A program made the position numbers and the translations under genes. This document shows positions 1 to 11,671 of a stretch of DNA of 64,000 bases, piece after piece. The stretch's first letter is position 1; every line of letters begins with the position of its first letter. Under the pieces are notes generated by a model that had not been told where the DNA came from, did not search any database, and was given only the letters and a program-made list of their open reading frames with translations. This DNA is from Panonychus citri. Taxonomy: Eukaryota > Arthropoda > Arachnida > Trombidiformes > Tetranychidae. The stretch spans positions 1 through 64,000 of the forward strand of contig NW_026515508.1 in assembly GCF_014898815.1 (NCBI RefSeq). The letters are read 5' to 3'.

Positions 1-1877
1 AATTAGTTGAATATATAATTCCAATAAGATTGCTAATCATTGGTGGTAAATGAAAGAAATTAAATCAAATTCATTGATTCATTTGATATTTTTTCCTGAT
101 AATACAATGTAAAGTTAATCAATTGGATTTGTAACTTTTTTTTTCAATCCAACATGTAAATCAAATTTACTTGAAAGGTGATAGTCTATATTATACAAAG
201 TTACAATTCCCATTAAAATGAATTAGTATCAATGAAGTGTTGATTATCTTGATGAAATTATCACCTGAATGTAACATGAATCTGGTAAATAACTGAATTG
301 AGTTGAATTCACATTAAGATAAAGTTTAACCATTGGAAACAATTAGCAATCATATTATTGTAATAGTGGTTTTTTTACTTCTATCTTACTCTTTGCTACA
401 TTTCATCAGGTAACCTATTCCCCTATTCAGCTGAAAACCATCTCATTATAATGAACGTTAATATAATTACAATGGTTGCTCATTATTAACTGTCTACTAC
501 TTTTTTGCTTAATTCTATGAGGAATTGATATGTAACATTAAGTAAGTGGAAACGAAAAAGTGAGAGGAAAAATAACAGTGTGTAGCTGAAACCATTCCTA
601 AGACATTTATTGAATTAGTGTGATGGTGGAGATGATGACCAATGGCTATTGGTGGGTGGATGATTTAAGTGAGAGAAACTATTTGCATCTCTATGATGTA
701 AAGGTAAGGTCTCCATGGCTATCAAGATGCTCAATATTGACTTTAAATGTTATTTTTCACATGAGCCCAGCAATAGGTCAGCTTGATAATCTGTGATTTA
801 ATCGGTATTATCTACACTGTACTAGATGAACTGTTTAACTTTTATGAATTGGAATATTAAATATTCGTTCTCATAAATTATCATCGATCTCTCTCTCTCT
901 CTCTTTCTTTCTGTTGAAAAATTAACATGATAAATTCATATGATAAATGAGCTTAACGATTATTATTAATATTAATTAGTTTACTAGATTATTATTATTT
1001 CATATCTTACACTATTAGTTTGATTGAGATTGAGATTAAAAGTTGTTATGGTTCAAAGTTAACTCTCGAAAATAGTAATTATGCTGATTAAGATCAATAA
1101 CCTCTTTGTATCTATTAATATTATGAGTGATTCACAGAAAACGAAACAAATTCTAATTTGCTATTAACATAGATTTTTAATTTAATTTTTATCTTGATCT
1201 TGTTTTCTCTATTGAACAAGGACAACGAATACAACGTTTATTCACTGTAAATGAATGCTAAGAAATAATGATGCGACTGTTTAAATACTCATGTTGACGG
1301 TGATGATAACTCTATGGTCGGTTGGAAGCTTATACACTATCATTATGTTGATGATCTATTCATAGTGATAACATTAGTACATAGAATAGAACTCGAAATG
1401 ACCTTTAGGAGACCTTGAAAGTCCGAAGAAGCCTTAATAAGTATTTGTCCTTGAATAATCTTAAAATATGACAATTATGTATCACCCAAACTTCCATAAC
1501 TCGAATCTGAAGTCTAAATACTTGAAGACAAAAAATCATCCCTAACCGAGTTATCCAAGATAAATGTTGGAACTCTTTCTTTGTTATATAAACCTTTATC
1601 AGTTAATTTAATCATCTAGTTCCCTTAAGATTAATAAGTTTAATAAGTTCACCAAGTTTTATAAAAGTGTATCCTGAACATGAGTTTAATCTACGATCCA
1701 ATTGAGACCCGTGACATATACGCGAATTATAATCTGGACCCTGATCATAAATTATTCATAGAAAACTTCATGAATCGTGTTGCTCGGGCTATCGGTGATC
1801 TATAAGACCAAGAAATTGATTCAACTCAACCTTCATTACCACCCTAACCACCACCAACACCATCACCAGCAAGTTTA
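1..1877. other. Intergenic, no supported gene
   Basis: The stretch is AT-rich with a short (CT)n run near 891-902. A 41-codon open frame begins at ATG 1680 and ends near 1805. It has no recognisable domain and lies next to the mariner relic, so it is left unannotated as a gene. I see no RNA gene. Confidence 0.5.
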
Positions 1878-1930
1878 ATGGATGATTTTTTCAGAAAAGA
1901 TAGAAATTATCATGAGCAAAAAAAATATTA

Positions 1931-2260
1931 TCATAGAACTGAAAAAATTCCATTGTCTTCAGCTTTTCGAACCTTCTTGCGTAAGTTGGCCATTAAAGTG
2001 TTGGAAAGTGTAGGTTCGAGGTTTTTGATTGTTTTTTTGGTCCTTTTTATCAATTCTGATTCTGATTTTGCTTTGAAACCACCAGCATAAACTCGCGATT
2101 TCAAAATGGCCCAGAACTTTTCGATCGGACGAAGCTGTGGACAGTTGGGTGGGTTTGAAATTCGTGGTACGAATTCAATTTTCAACTTTTTGAGTCGCTC
2201 TTGAGTTACTCTAGCATAGTGAGATGTTGAAGTCAGGCCAGAATAAAACCTTATCTTCAT
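1931..2260 (-). pseudogene. Tc1/mariner-type transposase C-terminal relic
   Basis: The minus-strand reading frame carries the conserved tail of the IS630/Tc1/mariner DDE transposase superfamily, with the signature NPPNCPQLRPIEKFWAILK followed by a basic C-terminus. The catalytic Asp that normally sits in a WPD motif just upstream is present only in another frame (TGGCCTGAC near 2240), so a frameshift separates it from this segment. The N-terminal two thirds, including the helix-turn-helix, are missing on this strand. The element is dead. The motif assignment is secure; the exact clade is not. Confidence 0.75.
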
Positions 2261-2349
2261 GATGATATTTATTGATGAAACTTTTTAAGCGAGGCAAACA
2301 TTCATTCATATATATATATTAGAATTAACTGCTCCTTTAACTACATGGA

Positions 2350-2580
2350 AATATGGACGAGATAATCCCTTTGAACTTATTGCTAACCATAACAGAACTT
2401 TTTTGGGAATTTCGACATCAATCGGTCGTCATCTCAAACAAATAGGAAAAGTGCGAAAGTTAGACCAATGAATACCTCACAAACTCTCTGAACACAATAA
2501 AAAGTGCAGCTTGTATTTCACTGCTCGAAAGGTCCAGGAAAGTTTAAAGAAAATCCTGGAGGGCTCCTATCATTAAAAAC
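2350..2580 (+). pseudogene. Mariner-like transposase N-terminal relic
   Basis: Read on the plus strand, this segment resembles the second helix-turn-helix and linker of mariner transposases (core GRHLKQIGKVRKLDQ, then a stop where a Trp is expected, then IPHKLSEHNKK). The TGA in place of the expected TGG, and a stop near 2575, show it is not functional. It lies in opposite orientation to the C-terminal relic immediately to its left, so the two are either separate insertions or an internally inverted element. Confidence 0.55.
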
Positions 2581-2583
2581 ATT

Positions 2584-5120
2584 CATTTTCATATTTAAAA
2601 CTTTGAAAAAACTCGAATTTCGCGCCAATAAATTTATCTAAGAATTCAAAAAAAAAATTCTACCTAGAAACTTTGATCTGGAGTGTGAGTTTGTGCTGGA
2701 AGAGGACATAATATAACTACTGTCATTTGATGACTGTCCATCATGAAATTTAACGCCAAGCTACCAACAAACACGGAGAAGTCAAAGATTTACATTAAAC
2801 TATTGAATATCGATTTCCTCTGCAGGGCGATTAAGTTAAATTAACAGATTTGTTTTCAGAATTACTTGAGAACGGAGAGTCGTTGACAAGATCAGATCAC
2901 AGATATGGACTTGAGAGACCATCCGAATTTGTTTGACATCAAGTTCGAAACTGACCTTTCGGTAGGCCAAAAGGGCGTGAATGACTCGGCTCTGGTAAAA
3001 TTTGGGTGAATTATTTTGCTCTTTTTAAAGCCAGAAAAAATTAAATAAAATTTTCGTTCACAAAGCGAAATTCGGATGGACTTATGGTAGTTTGGGCGAT
3101 ACCCAATTATCATATTAAAATTTTTCAAAAGTTTTTTCAATTCTCATTACTTGATTTTCAATGTGATTGAAAGTCCGATAATCATGTAAACAAAATTTAA
3201 TCCGGTAAAATATTTCAAGCCTGAAAGTTTGAATATAATTTTGGAGGATATAGAAATCATTAACTTTCATAAAGTATTTGAAAATTTATTCCAATACTGA
3301 ATCAACATTGTGAATTTAGATTATCATGTTAATCAGATATGAAAAGGACGGTAAGGTAAAAGTGATTTCAAGTTTATCATGAAACTTGACAAGAAAATAT
3401 TAAGATGGTGAGATAAGATGGTAAACCATACGGAAAAAGAGCATTATTATTACAACTATTATTATTCTAAGAACTTTTTCTTTTGTTCTAACGTTTTGAG
3501 TTCGATAAAAATGGGAAGCATAATTTTCAGTTTTCGTCTCTTTTGAACCAACAAGAATGTGAATACACTTGAAATACTTTTCCATATGATGATATAATTA
3601 TCATGATGAAAGAATATATAATATCAAGGAAAAGAATAGAGAAGGAAGAAGCAAAAAATTTTGAGATTTCGAAAATTTCTATAGGAAAATGAAAGATAAA
3701 CAATTCCTAAAGAAACAAACGACGAAACCAAGTTGAATACGTCATTACGAAAATATTGAAACTCTCTGAATCTCGATAAATAAAGAGAGCATCCTCTCTT
3801 TCCCACCTCTCCCCATGTAGCTCTTAAAGGTCTCAGATCATCATCAGAACTTTTCCCCTTCGACTATTATTACATAAGCCAAAGTTTCAATTCTATATCA
3901 TATATTCATCTCGTTATAGGTTTTGTTTACAAACGATTCTGACATTCAGAGTCTGAAGTTCATGGTGGCTATTCATAACTTTCACAAGCAACATTTTCTC
4001 ACCAATTCAATTAACTTTATTCTATTTCTAATATCACATTTACAGTGGTAAAGTTTTTCTTTCGTTCGTCCTAAAAATTACTTGGTCAAGTCCGTCAAAA
4101 ATTGGCCCATTTACATAAGTCATTCCAGTCCTTGATTCCTGATATTGATTCAGAAATTTTCACGTTCTCTAGTCAATGTCCATCGCTGTAGTTCATCTTC
4201 AGCATACCTGTGTGATTGATGAACGCTACATTTGATGTTATCAATCATCAGATTGATGCAATTTTAATTGTATTAAACTTGGATACAGGTGAGAAATCAT
4301 ATTGAGAATGAGTTAAACTATCATCAAGATCAAATTGTTTGTAGTCAACACGATGAACTTTTAAGAAAACAAGAAAGTCTTCAATCAACAATCAATATTG
4401 ATTGTGAGGAATGAGAAAAAAACATTGGACAGATTTCACTTTGATACCTTTTGAAATGTTGAAAGTGGTCAATGAATGGTTTGTTTTTTGTATCGACGAA
4501 AGTTTTTTACCTCGATTTTTAGCAGATTGATCAATTGGAAAGTAAATTGTGATGTATGTTAGTATGTGTGTGTGTATGGACAACATCATGAAAAGGTTAT
4601 CATGATAAAAAAATTGGAACAAAAAGAAAACATGAAAAAGGTTGTAAGAACAAAGAGAAAGAGAAAAGAAAAAGTAACTTTCCTTTTCCGCTCCAAGTAA
4701 TTTCACACCTCCATCTATTAAACCCTTCTCATCTCAGTATTTACCTGTTCAATCTCATGATTTTCCATGAATTCTTTTTCCAAAATCAAAGAAAGTTCGA
4801 TATTCCAACAGAGTCTCTTTTTCTTTTTCTCTCTTATGTTCGACAATTAAACTTGATGATTGAATTAAGAATAGATTTCCTTTCGGTTTTCGACATTTCT
4901 TTTCTTTGAGTTCGATAACTTTATCATTTTATATTTCGATTTTATTTCATTTGATCAACCGAATAGAAAGAGATAGACAAATTCGTGTGTTAAGTTTACA
5001 ATCGAAACAGGGAAAAGATTTTTATTAGTTATTTTTATCAATACAGTGAAATGAAATTTCGCATTTTAATCATAACAGTGATCCAGGATTTGGATAAACT
5101 GTTGATTCTTAATTGTGCCG
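2584..5120. other. Intergenic, no supported gene
   Basis: This interval holds AT-rich sequence with a few open frames under 110 codons (for example minus 2892-3140 and minus 4392-4706). These lack domains, coding-like composition or splice context. I see no RNA gene or clear mobile element beyond the mariner relic at its left edge. Confidence 0.5.
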
Positions 5121-5875
5121 TTAATCTGTGTGATCTAAATATCTTATCATGGGAAATTCATTGAGATTCCTTGATAGCAAATATTCAGACAAAAGAGGCC
5201 GAGGTTTGTAAGCACTTCGTCCAAATCTAGAAAGAAAATGATGAGGTAAAAACGAGTTGAAAATATTAGAACTTTTTCGAGTTAAGAATTTTATTAACAT
5301 TATCGAAACCTGTCAAATCAGAGGAAATTTCATGAAGAAAAAAAACTCAGAGAAAGATAAGAAACTTTTCCTTCTTATATAATCATGATTCTAAGTAACT
5401 TTTTCTTCGAGGAGGAAAATTGTTACAGTTTAATAATAATTCGATAATTAATATTATCTTGCTAATCAATCAAAGTTTTCATTAGTAAACTTGTAATTAG
5501 TCTCAACTGAATAGAGATTAAGTTTAATGATTCTTACCTTGGTCTCCCTGCAATGGCCACATACCTGTCCAGCTCTTTGAGGAAATGCTGAAGAGCATCG
5601 GAAGCTGGTTGAACATCACCTGATCCTGATGAGATATCAGCTGATAAAGATGATGATGATAAGGAAGATGGAGATCGAAATTTCTCTTCCAAAAGGCTTG
5701 GGTCCATTTCCTTGTTTTTCGAGTCAATTCGAGCTTCCGATAAAGGTAAACTTATCATGAGAAAACACATGGACATCGAAATGACCATTATCATTGTTGA
5801 ACATGAGGAAATTGAACAAAACTTTTTTGATGAATTTTTAACAACGAAAACTTTTCCTAATAACCAACTATTCAT
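5121..5875 (-). CDS. Neuropeptide F (NPF) precursor, two coding exons
   Basis: This gene encodes a secreted preprohormone whose mature product is an NPY-family amidated neuropeptide acting on GPCRs in feeding and reproduction. Exon 1 (5538-5875) ends within an Arg codon, at ...ALQHFLKELDRYVAIAGRP then AG. The intron 5227-5537 starts GTAAGA and ends TTTCTAG. Exon 2 (5121-5226) supplies A|TTTGGACGA, giving RPRF-Gly-Arg, the classical amidation and cleavage signal, followed by a 31-residue C-terminal peptide and a stop. A hydrophobic signal peptide (MIMVISMSMCFLMISLPLSEA) starts at the in-frame ATG at 5794. The first ATG at 5875 adds 27 residues, so 5794 may be the real start. Splitting the RF codon by an intron is a known feature of arthropod NPF genes. 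Identification is strong. Confidence 0.9.
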
Positions 5876-7007
5876 ATTTGATTATCTTAATGTCCACTCA
5901 CTTTAACTGTAATCAACTTATTAATGGTCAATGTCTAAAATTTAATCTCAATATAAAAGGTTGATGGTTCAAACTGATTCCAATTTCCTTCGAATCAGAA
6001 TAATTTATAGTCGAGAAAAAAAACGGTTTTTTTATTCGAATTATCAAATTGATCATCTTCATCATGTTGTTTTTAATTTTCTTATACAAAAAGATGAGTA
6101 TGAGAGAGAAAAGAATATGATTCGACTTTTCTTCTTGTCATTCACAGAAAAGTTAATTCATTATTAGACTCAATTGATGATTTAGAAAAGAAAATCGTTT
6201 GGAATAATCTCAGATGAACAACATGATAACATTATCCTCATGTTGTCCATCATGATGATAATATAAAATCTCATTGTTCAATATGAATTCTTGTTTATTA
6301 TTGTTACATGAACTTTTTTTCTTTAAAATTTGTTTATGTAACAAAAGATAGAATTTTATTTCATGAGAATGAGAGAGAAAGAGAGAGAGAAAGTTTCCTG
6401 ATGATGATGATGATGAAAGATATCGAAATAAATATGAGGATATTATAAGATGGAAATGATTGGTTAAGGTTAGATCTTAATTCAGTTTTAATTTAATTTC
6501 AATTCAATTCAATATCTGGAATCTCATGAAACCTATCATGGAAATATCAACCTTATGATTATCAATCTAAGTTCTGAATGAATAACATGAAATTTAAAAG
6601 TTTTTCTTATGTAACCTAATCAATTTGATGGACAAATGTTCACCAGTATATGAATTATTTTTAATATATAAATAATATATAAATTATCATGAAATTTATT
6701 ATATTTTCTTGCAATAAACACATTTAGGTTACATAACATTACCATGAAAATTAACATGGAAACAATAATTGACTCATTTAGTTTAATTATTGTTCAGTTA
6801 ATTTGTTATTAAAAAGTTTTTTTTTCTATGAAGTGATGAAAATGATAACGATATTATCTGAGTCGATTAATTTAGAAGATGAAAACTCAGTGTTTTGGGA
6901 ATTATTTACTAGGAATCCTAATCAAGTCGTGAAATATGAATATCAATCAATCAGATGAGATTCAATTTCTTTTTCAATGAGCTAAGAACGATTAATTTGT
7001 GGCATCA
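5876..7007. other. NPF upstream region, no gene seen
   Basis: This is the presumed promoter and 5' UTR region of the NPF gene. It is AT-rich with a (GA)n stretch near 6370-6392 and an ATG-repeat near 6399-6415. I cannot place a TATA box or a 5' UTR exon with confidence. Confidence 0.4.
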
Positions 7008-7447
7008 TCAGGACATGGAACAGATTACTGGGTGAACATGGGGCTGAGCGACAATTTGTGGCATCATGTAGCTTGCATGGTGTTGAACCATAGCGGGTGG
7101 AGCTGAAACGGCTACGGCGTGTTCATGGAAGATCATTGAGTTTCGTTTCTTCATCATTAGTTTTTCGGAGGAAAATCTGATTGGATCATTTTCCAAATTA
7201 AACAAACAGAGAAAGGGAAGGTCAAAGGTTGAAACGTTGCATCAGAATTTTTGTTCACTACTTACGGAATTGGGATTGGAATTGGAATCGGGATCATTTT
7301 CTTCTTGGGTTTCATGAGAAGTGCCAATGCTGCGAGTCCCTTGAGTTTCATCATCTTCCGGCGACCAGCTGATCCAGATTCTGGGGCAACAATCAGTAAG
7401 ACGATCACCAAAGTTGATAAACAAATGAAAATAGTTGGTGACCTCAT
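7008..7447 (-). CDS. Small secreted peptide with Ile-Pro repeat, two exons
   Basis: Exon 1 (7266-7447) encodes a signal peptide (MRSPTIFICLSTLVIVLLIV, cleavage likely near GSA), then a basic segment (GRRKMMKLKGLAALALLMKPKKK) and an (IP)n run made by a degenerate GGAATT/GGGATT microsatellite. The donor CC|GTAAGT is followed by an 89-nt intron (7177-7265) and acceptor AATCAG|A. Exon 2 (7008-7176) keeps frame and encodes a Met/His-rich tail ending in QPHVHPVICSMS. The signal peptide plus the KLK..ALALL.KPKKK block resembles small arthropod secreted, possibly cuticle-associated, proteins. I do not recognise a named family. The acceptor choice is inferred from frame and position. Confidence 0.65.
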
Positions 7448-8479
7448 CTAATGTCAATAACAATCAAGGAAAGACAAATGATTAGATTAATATCACAACG
7501 AGTACACAATTGACAACAATCAAGAAAACACTGAAAAATTGATGTTTACGAAAAAAAAGTCCAACTGATTACCTTTGATTAATTGATTTCTCACAATCAA
7601 ACAGTTTGATAAAGAAGATAAATTATTTTTTCAAGTCTCTTAGAACTGATGAAAACACTGATTAGTTGATTGTCCAACTAAATCATCGTTTTTTATATAT
7701 ATACCTTTCCAACTGATCAAAAGTCACCTCCTATCAATTAAACTATGGTCCAGTTGATAAACTCCTCCATTGATGAGAAAGTTAATCAGTTAAACTTGTT
7801 TAAATTGAATGAATAAAACTTTCACTTCAACAATTAATCAAAAATATTGACCAACAATTAATCAATTAATCGGTTGTGGTCAAACATTTACAAACTTATT
7901 TTCATAAGGAAGAAATTATAATCAAAACTAATCAAGATCAATTTAATCAACCATATTGATCTGCATCCATTTATCATAAATTTAATGCTTTCACTAATTG
8001 TTAGAACTGTTAATTGATCATCTTATTGATTAGTCACTAATTTAGGTCAAAATTGTTTATTCGTTACATCAATTAACCCGAAACAATTTACTTCTTAAAT
8101 TTGTTGTATCTCTTTTCTGGTCAACCATTTTGTTGGAGAAAACTTTAGCAAACCAATTGAAATAATTGAAATTTCACCGAAAAAAAAACAAAATAAATCA
8201 ATTCGGTTAATCAGTTAATTAAAATTTTCACTTTCAATTTCGTTAGTGATTAGATATTAGGATCGATTTTTTCTGGTTCGATTAGTTCGATAGCCGAAAA
8301 TCGATTTGGAAATAAAGATCGAAGGAAATCGATTAGAATTTTTTTTTCTATTGTTAATTTTTTGGTGTTTGTTTACAAATGTGGTGGTGATATAAGTGTT
8401 TACAGTTTTTGATTTCTTTTGCCCTTAAGGTGATTGTTTATTTTGATTGATATTTAGAGATCGAGTCACGATCAAGTTT
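7448..8479. other. Intergenic between secreted peptide and BAG genes
   Basis: Sequence is AT-rich with many ATTGATT/AATCAAT words. A candidate 3' splice site (GATATTTAG) lies just before the BAG open frame near 8458, so a noncoding 5' exon of the BAG gene may lie here. No coding segment is supported. Confidence 0.4.
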
Positions 8480-8902
8480 ATGTCTTTTTCGATGTTGTTC
8501 AATTTTTTAAGGTCCACAACAAATAAGCAAGGAAACACTTCAAGCGAAAATGTAAACAACGTTAAGAGGTTGAAAAAAGATCCTCTGGAAATGGTCGCTG
8601 AGATTGATGGTGAGGCCGATCAACTGGAATCTGAGGTGGAAAAGTTTGACGGAGAATATCAAGGTAAAGAGTATAGATACCTGGATGAAATGCTAACAAG
8701 GTGCATGTTGAAATTGGATAATATCGATTCAAATGGACGGGAAGATGTGAGAAGCGCTCGAAAGACAACATTGAATCGGCTTGATAAATGTACACAATCA
8801 TTGGAAATCAAGGCGACCAGTAAATCAAAACAATCAGGGAACAATAAAGAGGACGAAGACGAAGAAGAAGATGAAGAAGAAAACAAAGAAACCAAAGATT
8901 AA
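8480..8902 (+). CDS. BAG-domain protein (Hsp70 co-chaperone)
   Basis: The 140-residue product carries a BAG domain at about residues 34-110 (EIDGEADQLESEVEKF, then YRYLDEMLTRCMLKLDNID and REDVRSARKTTLNRLD), the three-helix bundle that binds the Hsp70 ATPase domain and promotes nucleotide exchange. An acidic Glu/Asp/Lys tail follows (residues 119-140). I chose ATG 8480 as the start because no ATG lies upstream in frame and a possible splice acceptor lies just before it. If that acceptor is used, an upstream coding exon could exist. A near-identical but truncated copy lies inverted at 32178-32596. The gene converges on fucosyltransferase copy 1. Confidence 0.85.
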   Translation: MSFSMLFNFLRSTTNKQGNTSSENVNNVKRLKKDPLEMVAEIDGEADQLESEVEKFDGEYQGKEYRYLDEMLTRCMLKLDNIDSNGREDVRSARKTTLNRLDKCTQSLEIKATSKSKQSGNNKEDEDEEEDEEENKETKD

Positions 8903-10354
8903 TTGGAAAATATCCATGACCAATTGATTGTTACAATCAAAATCTCTCCATCTCCTCAATGTATTTCCTATCAGAAAAGCTCGTAACCCCCTGAGGGTTA
9001 ATTTATTAGCCATTTGCACAGAAAAAAAAAATCCTTCGGACTTTGGTTACTCGAATTGATGGAGAGAATTGATGAAATTTCCTCTACCTTTCATTTTATC
9101 ATATTCTGTAATATCAAAAGAAAAGAAAAGAAAAAAAATTCTAAAAGAAAAAACGTTTTCTCTCTTTAAAGTCAAACAATTAAGATTGTTACATAGGACA
9201 ATCAACCAGCCGATTTTATTGACAGTGATTAACTTTTTTTTCTTCTTTATAATCAACAGAAAAAAATAACACATTAAATTGCAAACAATTACAAAGTTTC
9301 TAACGCTCAAATACACTAGATTCAATTGGAATTAAATTTTGACAAATTCTTTTTCCAAGTTATCAAGTTGATTCTCCAAAAATTATCATTATTATTTCAC
9401 GAGCTCTTCAGTTAATTGCTTTAAATTATTGACCAGGTTTAAGTTTAAATTGTAAGTAAATTTGTCAACCAGTTATGTTAATTGTTGATCGTTTCGATGG
9501 GAACCAAAGTATTTGGATAATTGCAGTCATTTGATTGGGTTTTTTATCGTCCCATCAGAAAATCGGGTTGTAATTGTTGTTCATTTGGGTTCAACTGATT
9601 GTATTGTTTGAAATTTTCTCATCAATATTCAGAATATATACTTCAGAATAATTAGAAAATTAGAAAGAGAGACAGAAAAGGAGTAGATTCAAGGATCACT
9701 TTGATTAGTTGATTGTTGGACAGACTTGTTACAAGTTAATTTGTAATAGTTTCGCTGATTATTCAAGGTTTTCATGGTAAATTATTGGATGAAATGTGGG
9801 GCGATTTAACCTTTTACCATCTGATTGTTTAGGCTTGACCTTAATCCGATTCATTTTGTCCAATTTTTTTGCGATTCTCGTGTATCTAAAATACACTCAT
9901 AATCAGTAGATTGACCAGTAATAATAAAATACTATTTTTCTTTTAGTTTCCATATAGATTCTTCCTTGGATTAGAGATTGCAGTTGGATTAAGGGAGATT
10001 TAACAACTTTCCGTGATAATCAACAGGCCACGAATTTACTGGAACTTGAAATTGAATTGCTAACTCGTATTATGTCAGCCAATTGGTTCACATGTTTCCA
10101 GATTTAATCTAAATTGTTGATCTGACAAGAAACTCTTGATTATGTTGACATATACTTGATATGTATTTGGTAAGTATAATTGGAATGAGTTATACAAAAA
10201 ATGACCAAATGAGGATGAAGATGCTGCCGGTGACAATGATGAGATAATGGTGGTTATGATCAATTAACTAGAAATAATTTAGATCTTGATTGTTTTCTGA
10301 AAACCTTTTCTCTTCTACGTCTTTTTCTTTATGAATTCAAGTTCAATCGCATGA
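8903..10354. other. Intergenic between BAG and FucT copy 1
   Basis: This holds the BAG 3' flank (the part to about 8987 is duplicated near 32180) and then AT-rich sequence. The FucT copy 1 3' flank (10263-10354) is shared with other copies. No gene is supported. A minus-strand frame at 10075-10263 lacks any recognisable feature. Confidence 0.45.
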
Positions 10355-11671
10355 CTATGACCAGAATTTGAATCGATTTATCGGAGTCCATGATTTACAT
10401 GATCCTTCATTGAACCACCAACTAACCAAATCTTTATGTCGACGGTTACATAATACATTTGATCGTCTTAATTGATGGTGATCTTTGGTTGATGATGAAA
10501 ATGAAAATCCACTTTGGGTTGATTGTTTCAATCTGGAGCATATTTGGCAAAAAAGTGTTCGATAATCGTTATTGTTAATCGTGAAGCGAGATTTCCACTC
10601 AAAATATGAATTGTATCTTTTCTCATCGGCAGATAGACTTCGTAATAACATTGCCAAGTATCGAGGTGATTTAAATGAAAGAGCATCGATATACGAATGA
10701 TTTGGTAAAACTGATGAATAATTGGCTCCACCAAGAACAATAGGAATGACTGTGTAATTAAGAAGATTGATTATCTTCTCGGTATAATAATCGGAACAAA
10801 TTGAATTCTCGAAAGACAAGTAGTATCGATACTTTTTCTCAATATACTGGTAACAATATGATCCTTTTGAACTTGGACATTTAAATGAACCACAAGCACC
10901 ATAAATGTCAACATCAATGTAACGAGCTAACTCTTTAGCATATTCATCTCTTCCCGATGAGGCTCCACAATTGGAAACCATCCAGGCCACATTACGACTT
11001 TTCTTTGAAAAGGGAATACTAACTGATTTGTGAGATTCATGAGATTGATTCTTTGGTATAATGGTTCCATATGGAGTTGGAAAATCTGAATCAGCTCGGT
11101 AACTGGACCAACAATCAATGTAATTAGAGAAAGCGGTTAAACTAGATCGTCTATAAGTGTTCATTGGAGATTCCATATGATGCCAGATCCACGTTTGACC
11201 TTCAAATTTATATTTAGGCAAATCTTTGAGATTAGTATTCCGCCAATAGAAAATTACAACTTTCGCTTGAGCCAAGAGACTTCGATTTCGGGTAACAATA
11301 CAATCACAGTCTAAAGGTGAATTAGTTGCTCCCCACCATGAATCACTATCAAAGGCAGCGGTCCAAAGGAGGATAATCGGTGGAGCGGGAGGATAAATGA
11401 TTGCTGGAGATGCTGGTGAAAGTGATGATGTTGAATAGGCGGCAAGTTGAGAGGGTGTTTGTTGGTTTAAACCATTGAGAAGAAATTTGTTTGAAACATC
11501 CAAGACTCGGACTGATGGATCAGCTGGATTGATGAAAAAATAGGTGAAATAGAGGCAAAAGAGGAGACCAACAATAACCAGAGTCCATTTTTTACGTCTT
11601 TGTGATGAATTAAGTGAATTTTGGGTTAACTGGTTAGTTCGTTTATTGTGTAATAATTGAACTTCATCCAT
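10355..11671 (-). CDS. Alpha-1,3-fucosyltransferase, GT10, copy 1 (intact)
   Basis: This single-exon gene encodes a 438-residue type II Golgi membrane protein that transfers fucose from GDP-fucose to N-acetylglucosamine-containing glycans. A short cytosolic tail ends in RRKK. A transmembrane anchor spans about residues 29-48 (WTLVIVGLLFCLYFTYFFI), followed by a Ser/Pro-rich stem and the catalytic domain. GT10 signatures visible are GQTWIWHHMESPMNTY, SFENSICSDYYTEKIINLL and VIPIVLGGANYSSVLP. The start is set at MDEVQLL because every paralogue shares it; 13 upstream in-frame codons also begin with ATG. The gene heads a family of at least seven copies in this window and converges with the BAG gene. 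Acceptor specificity cannot be told from sequence. Confidence 0.92.
   Translation of the reverse strand: MDEVQLLHNKRTNQLTQNSLNSSQRRKKWTLVIVGLLFCLYFTYFFINPADPSVRVLDVSNKFLLNGLNQQTPSQLAAYSTSSLSPASPAIIYPPAPPIILLWTAAFDSDSWWGATNSPLDCDCIVTRNRSLLAQAKVVIFYWRNTNLKDLPKYKFEGQTWIWHHMESPMNTYRRSSLTAFSNYIDCWSSYRADSDFPTPYGTIIPKNQSHESHKSVSIPFSKKSRNVAWMVSNCGASSGRDEYAKELARYIDVDIYGACGSFKCPSSKGSYCYQYIEKKYRYYLSFENSICSDYYTEKIINLLNYTVIPIVLGGANYSSVLPNHSYIDALSFKSPRYLAMLLRSLSADEKRYNSYFEWKSRFTINNNDYRTLFCQICSRLKQSTQSGFSFSSSTKDHHQLRRSNVLCNRRHKDLVSWWFNEGSCKSWTPINRFKFWS

Noticed and set aside
2892..3140. 82-codon minus-strand frame with a partly protein-like composition
   Set aside because: No recognisable motif, no splice sites and no neighbouring support.
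8562..8895. Two minus-strand frames of about 80 codons
   Set aside because: Antisense to the BAG coding sequence; the (S)n run mirrors the acidic tail codons.
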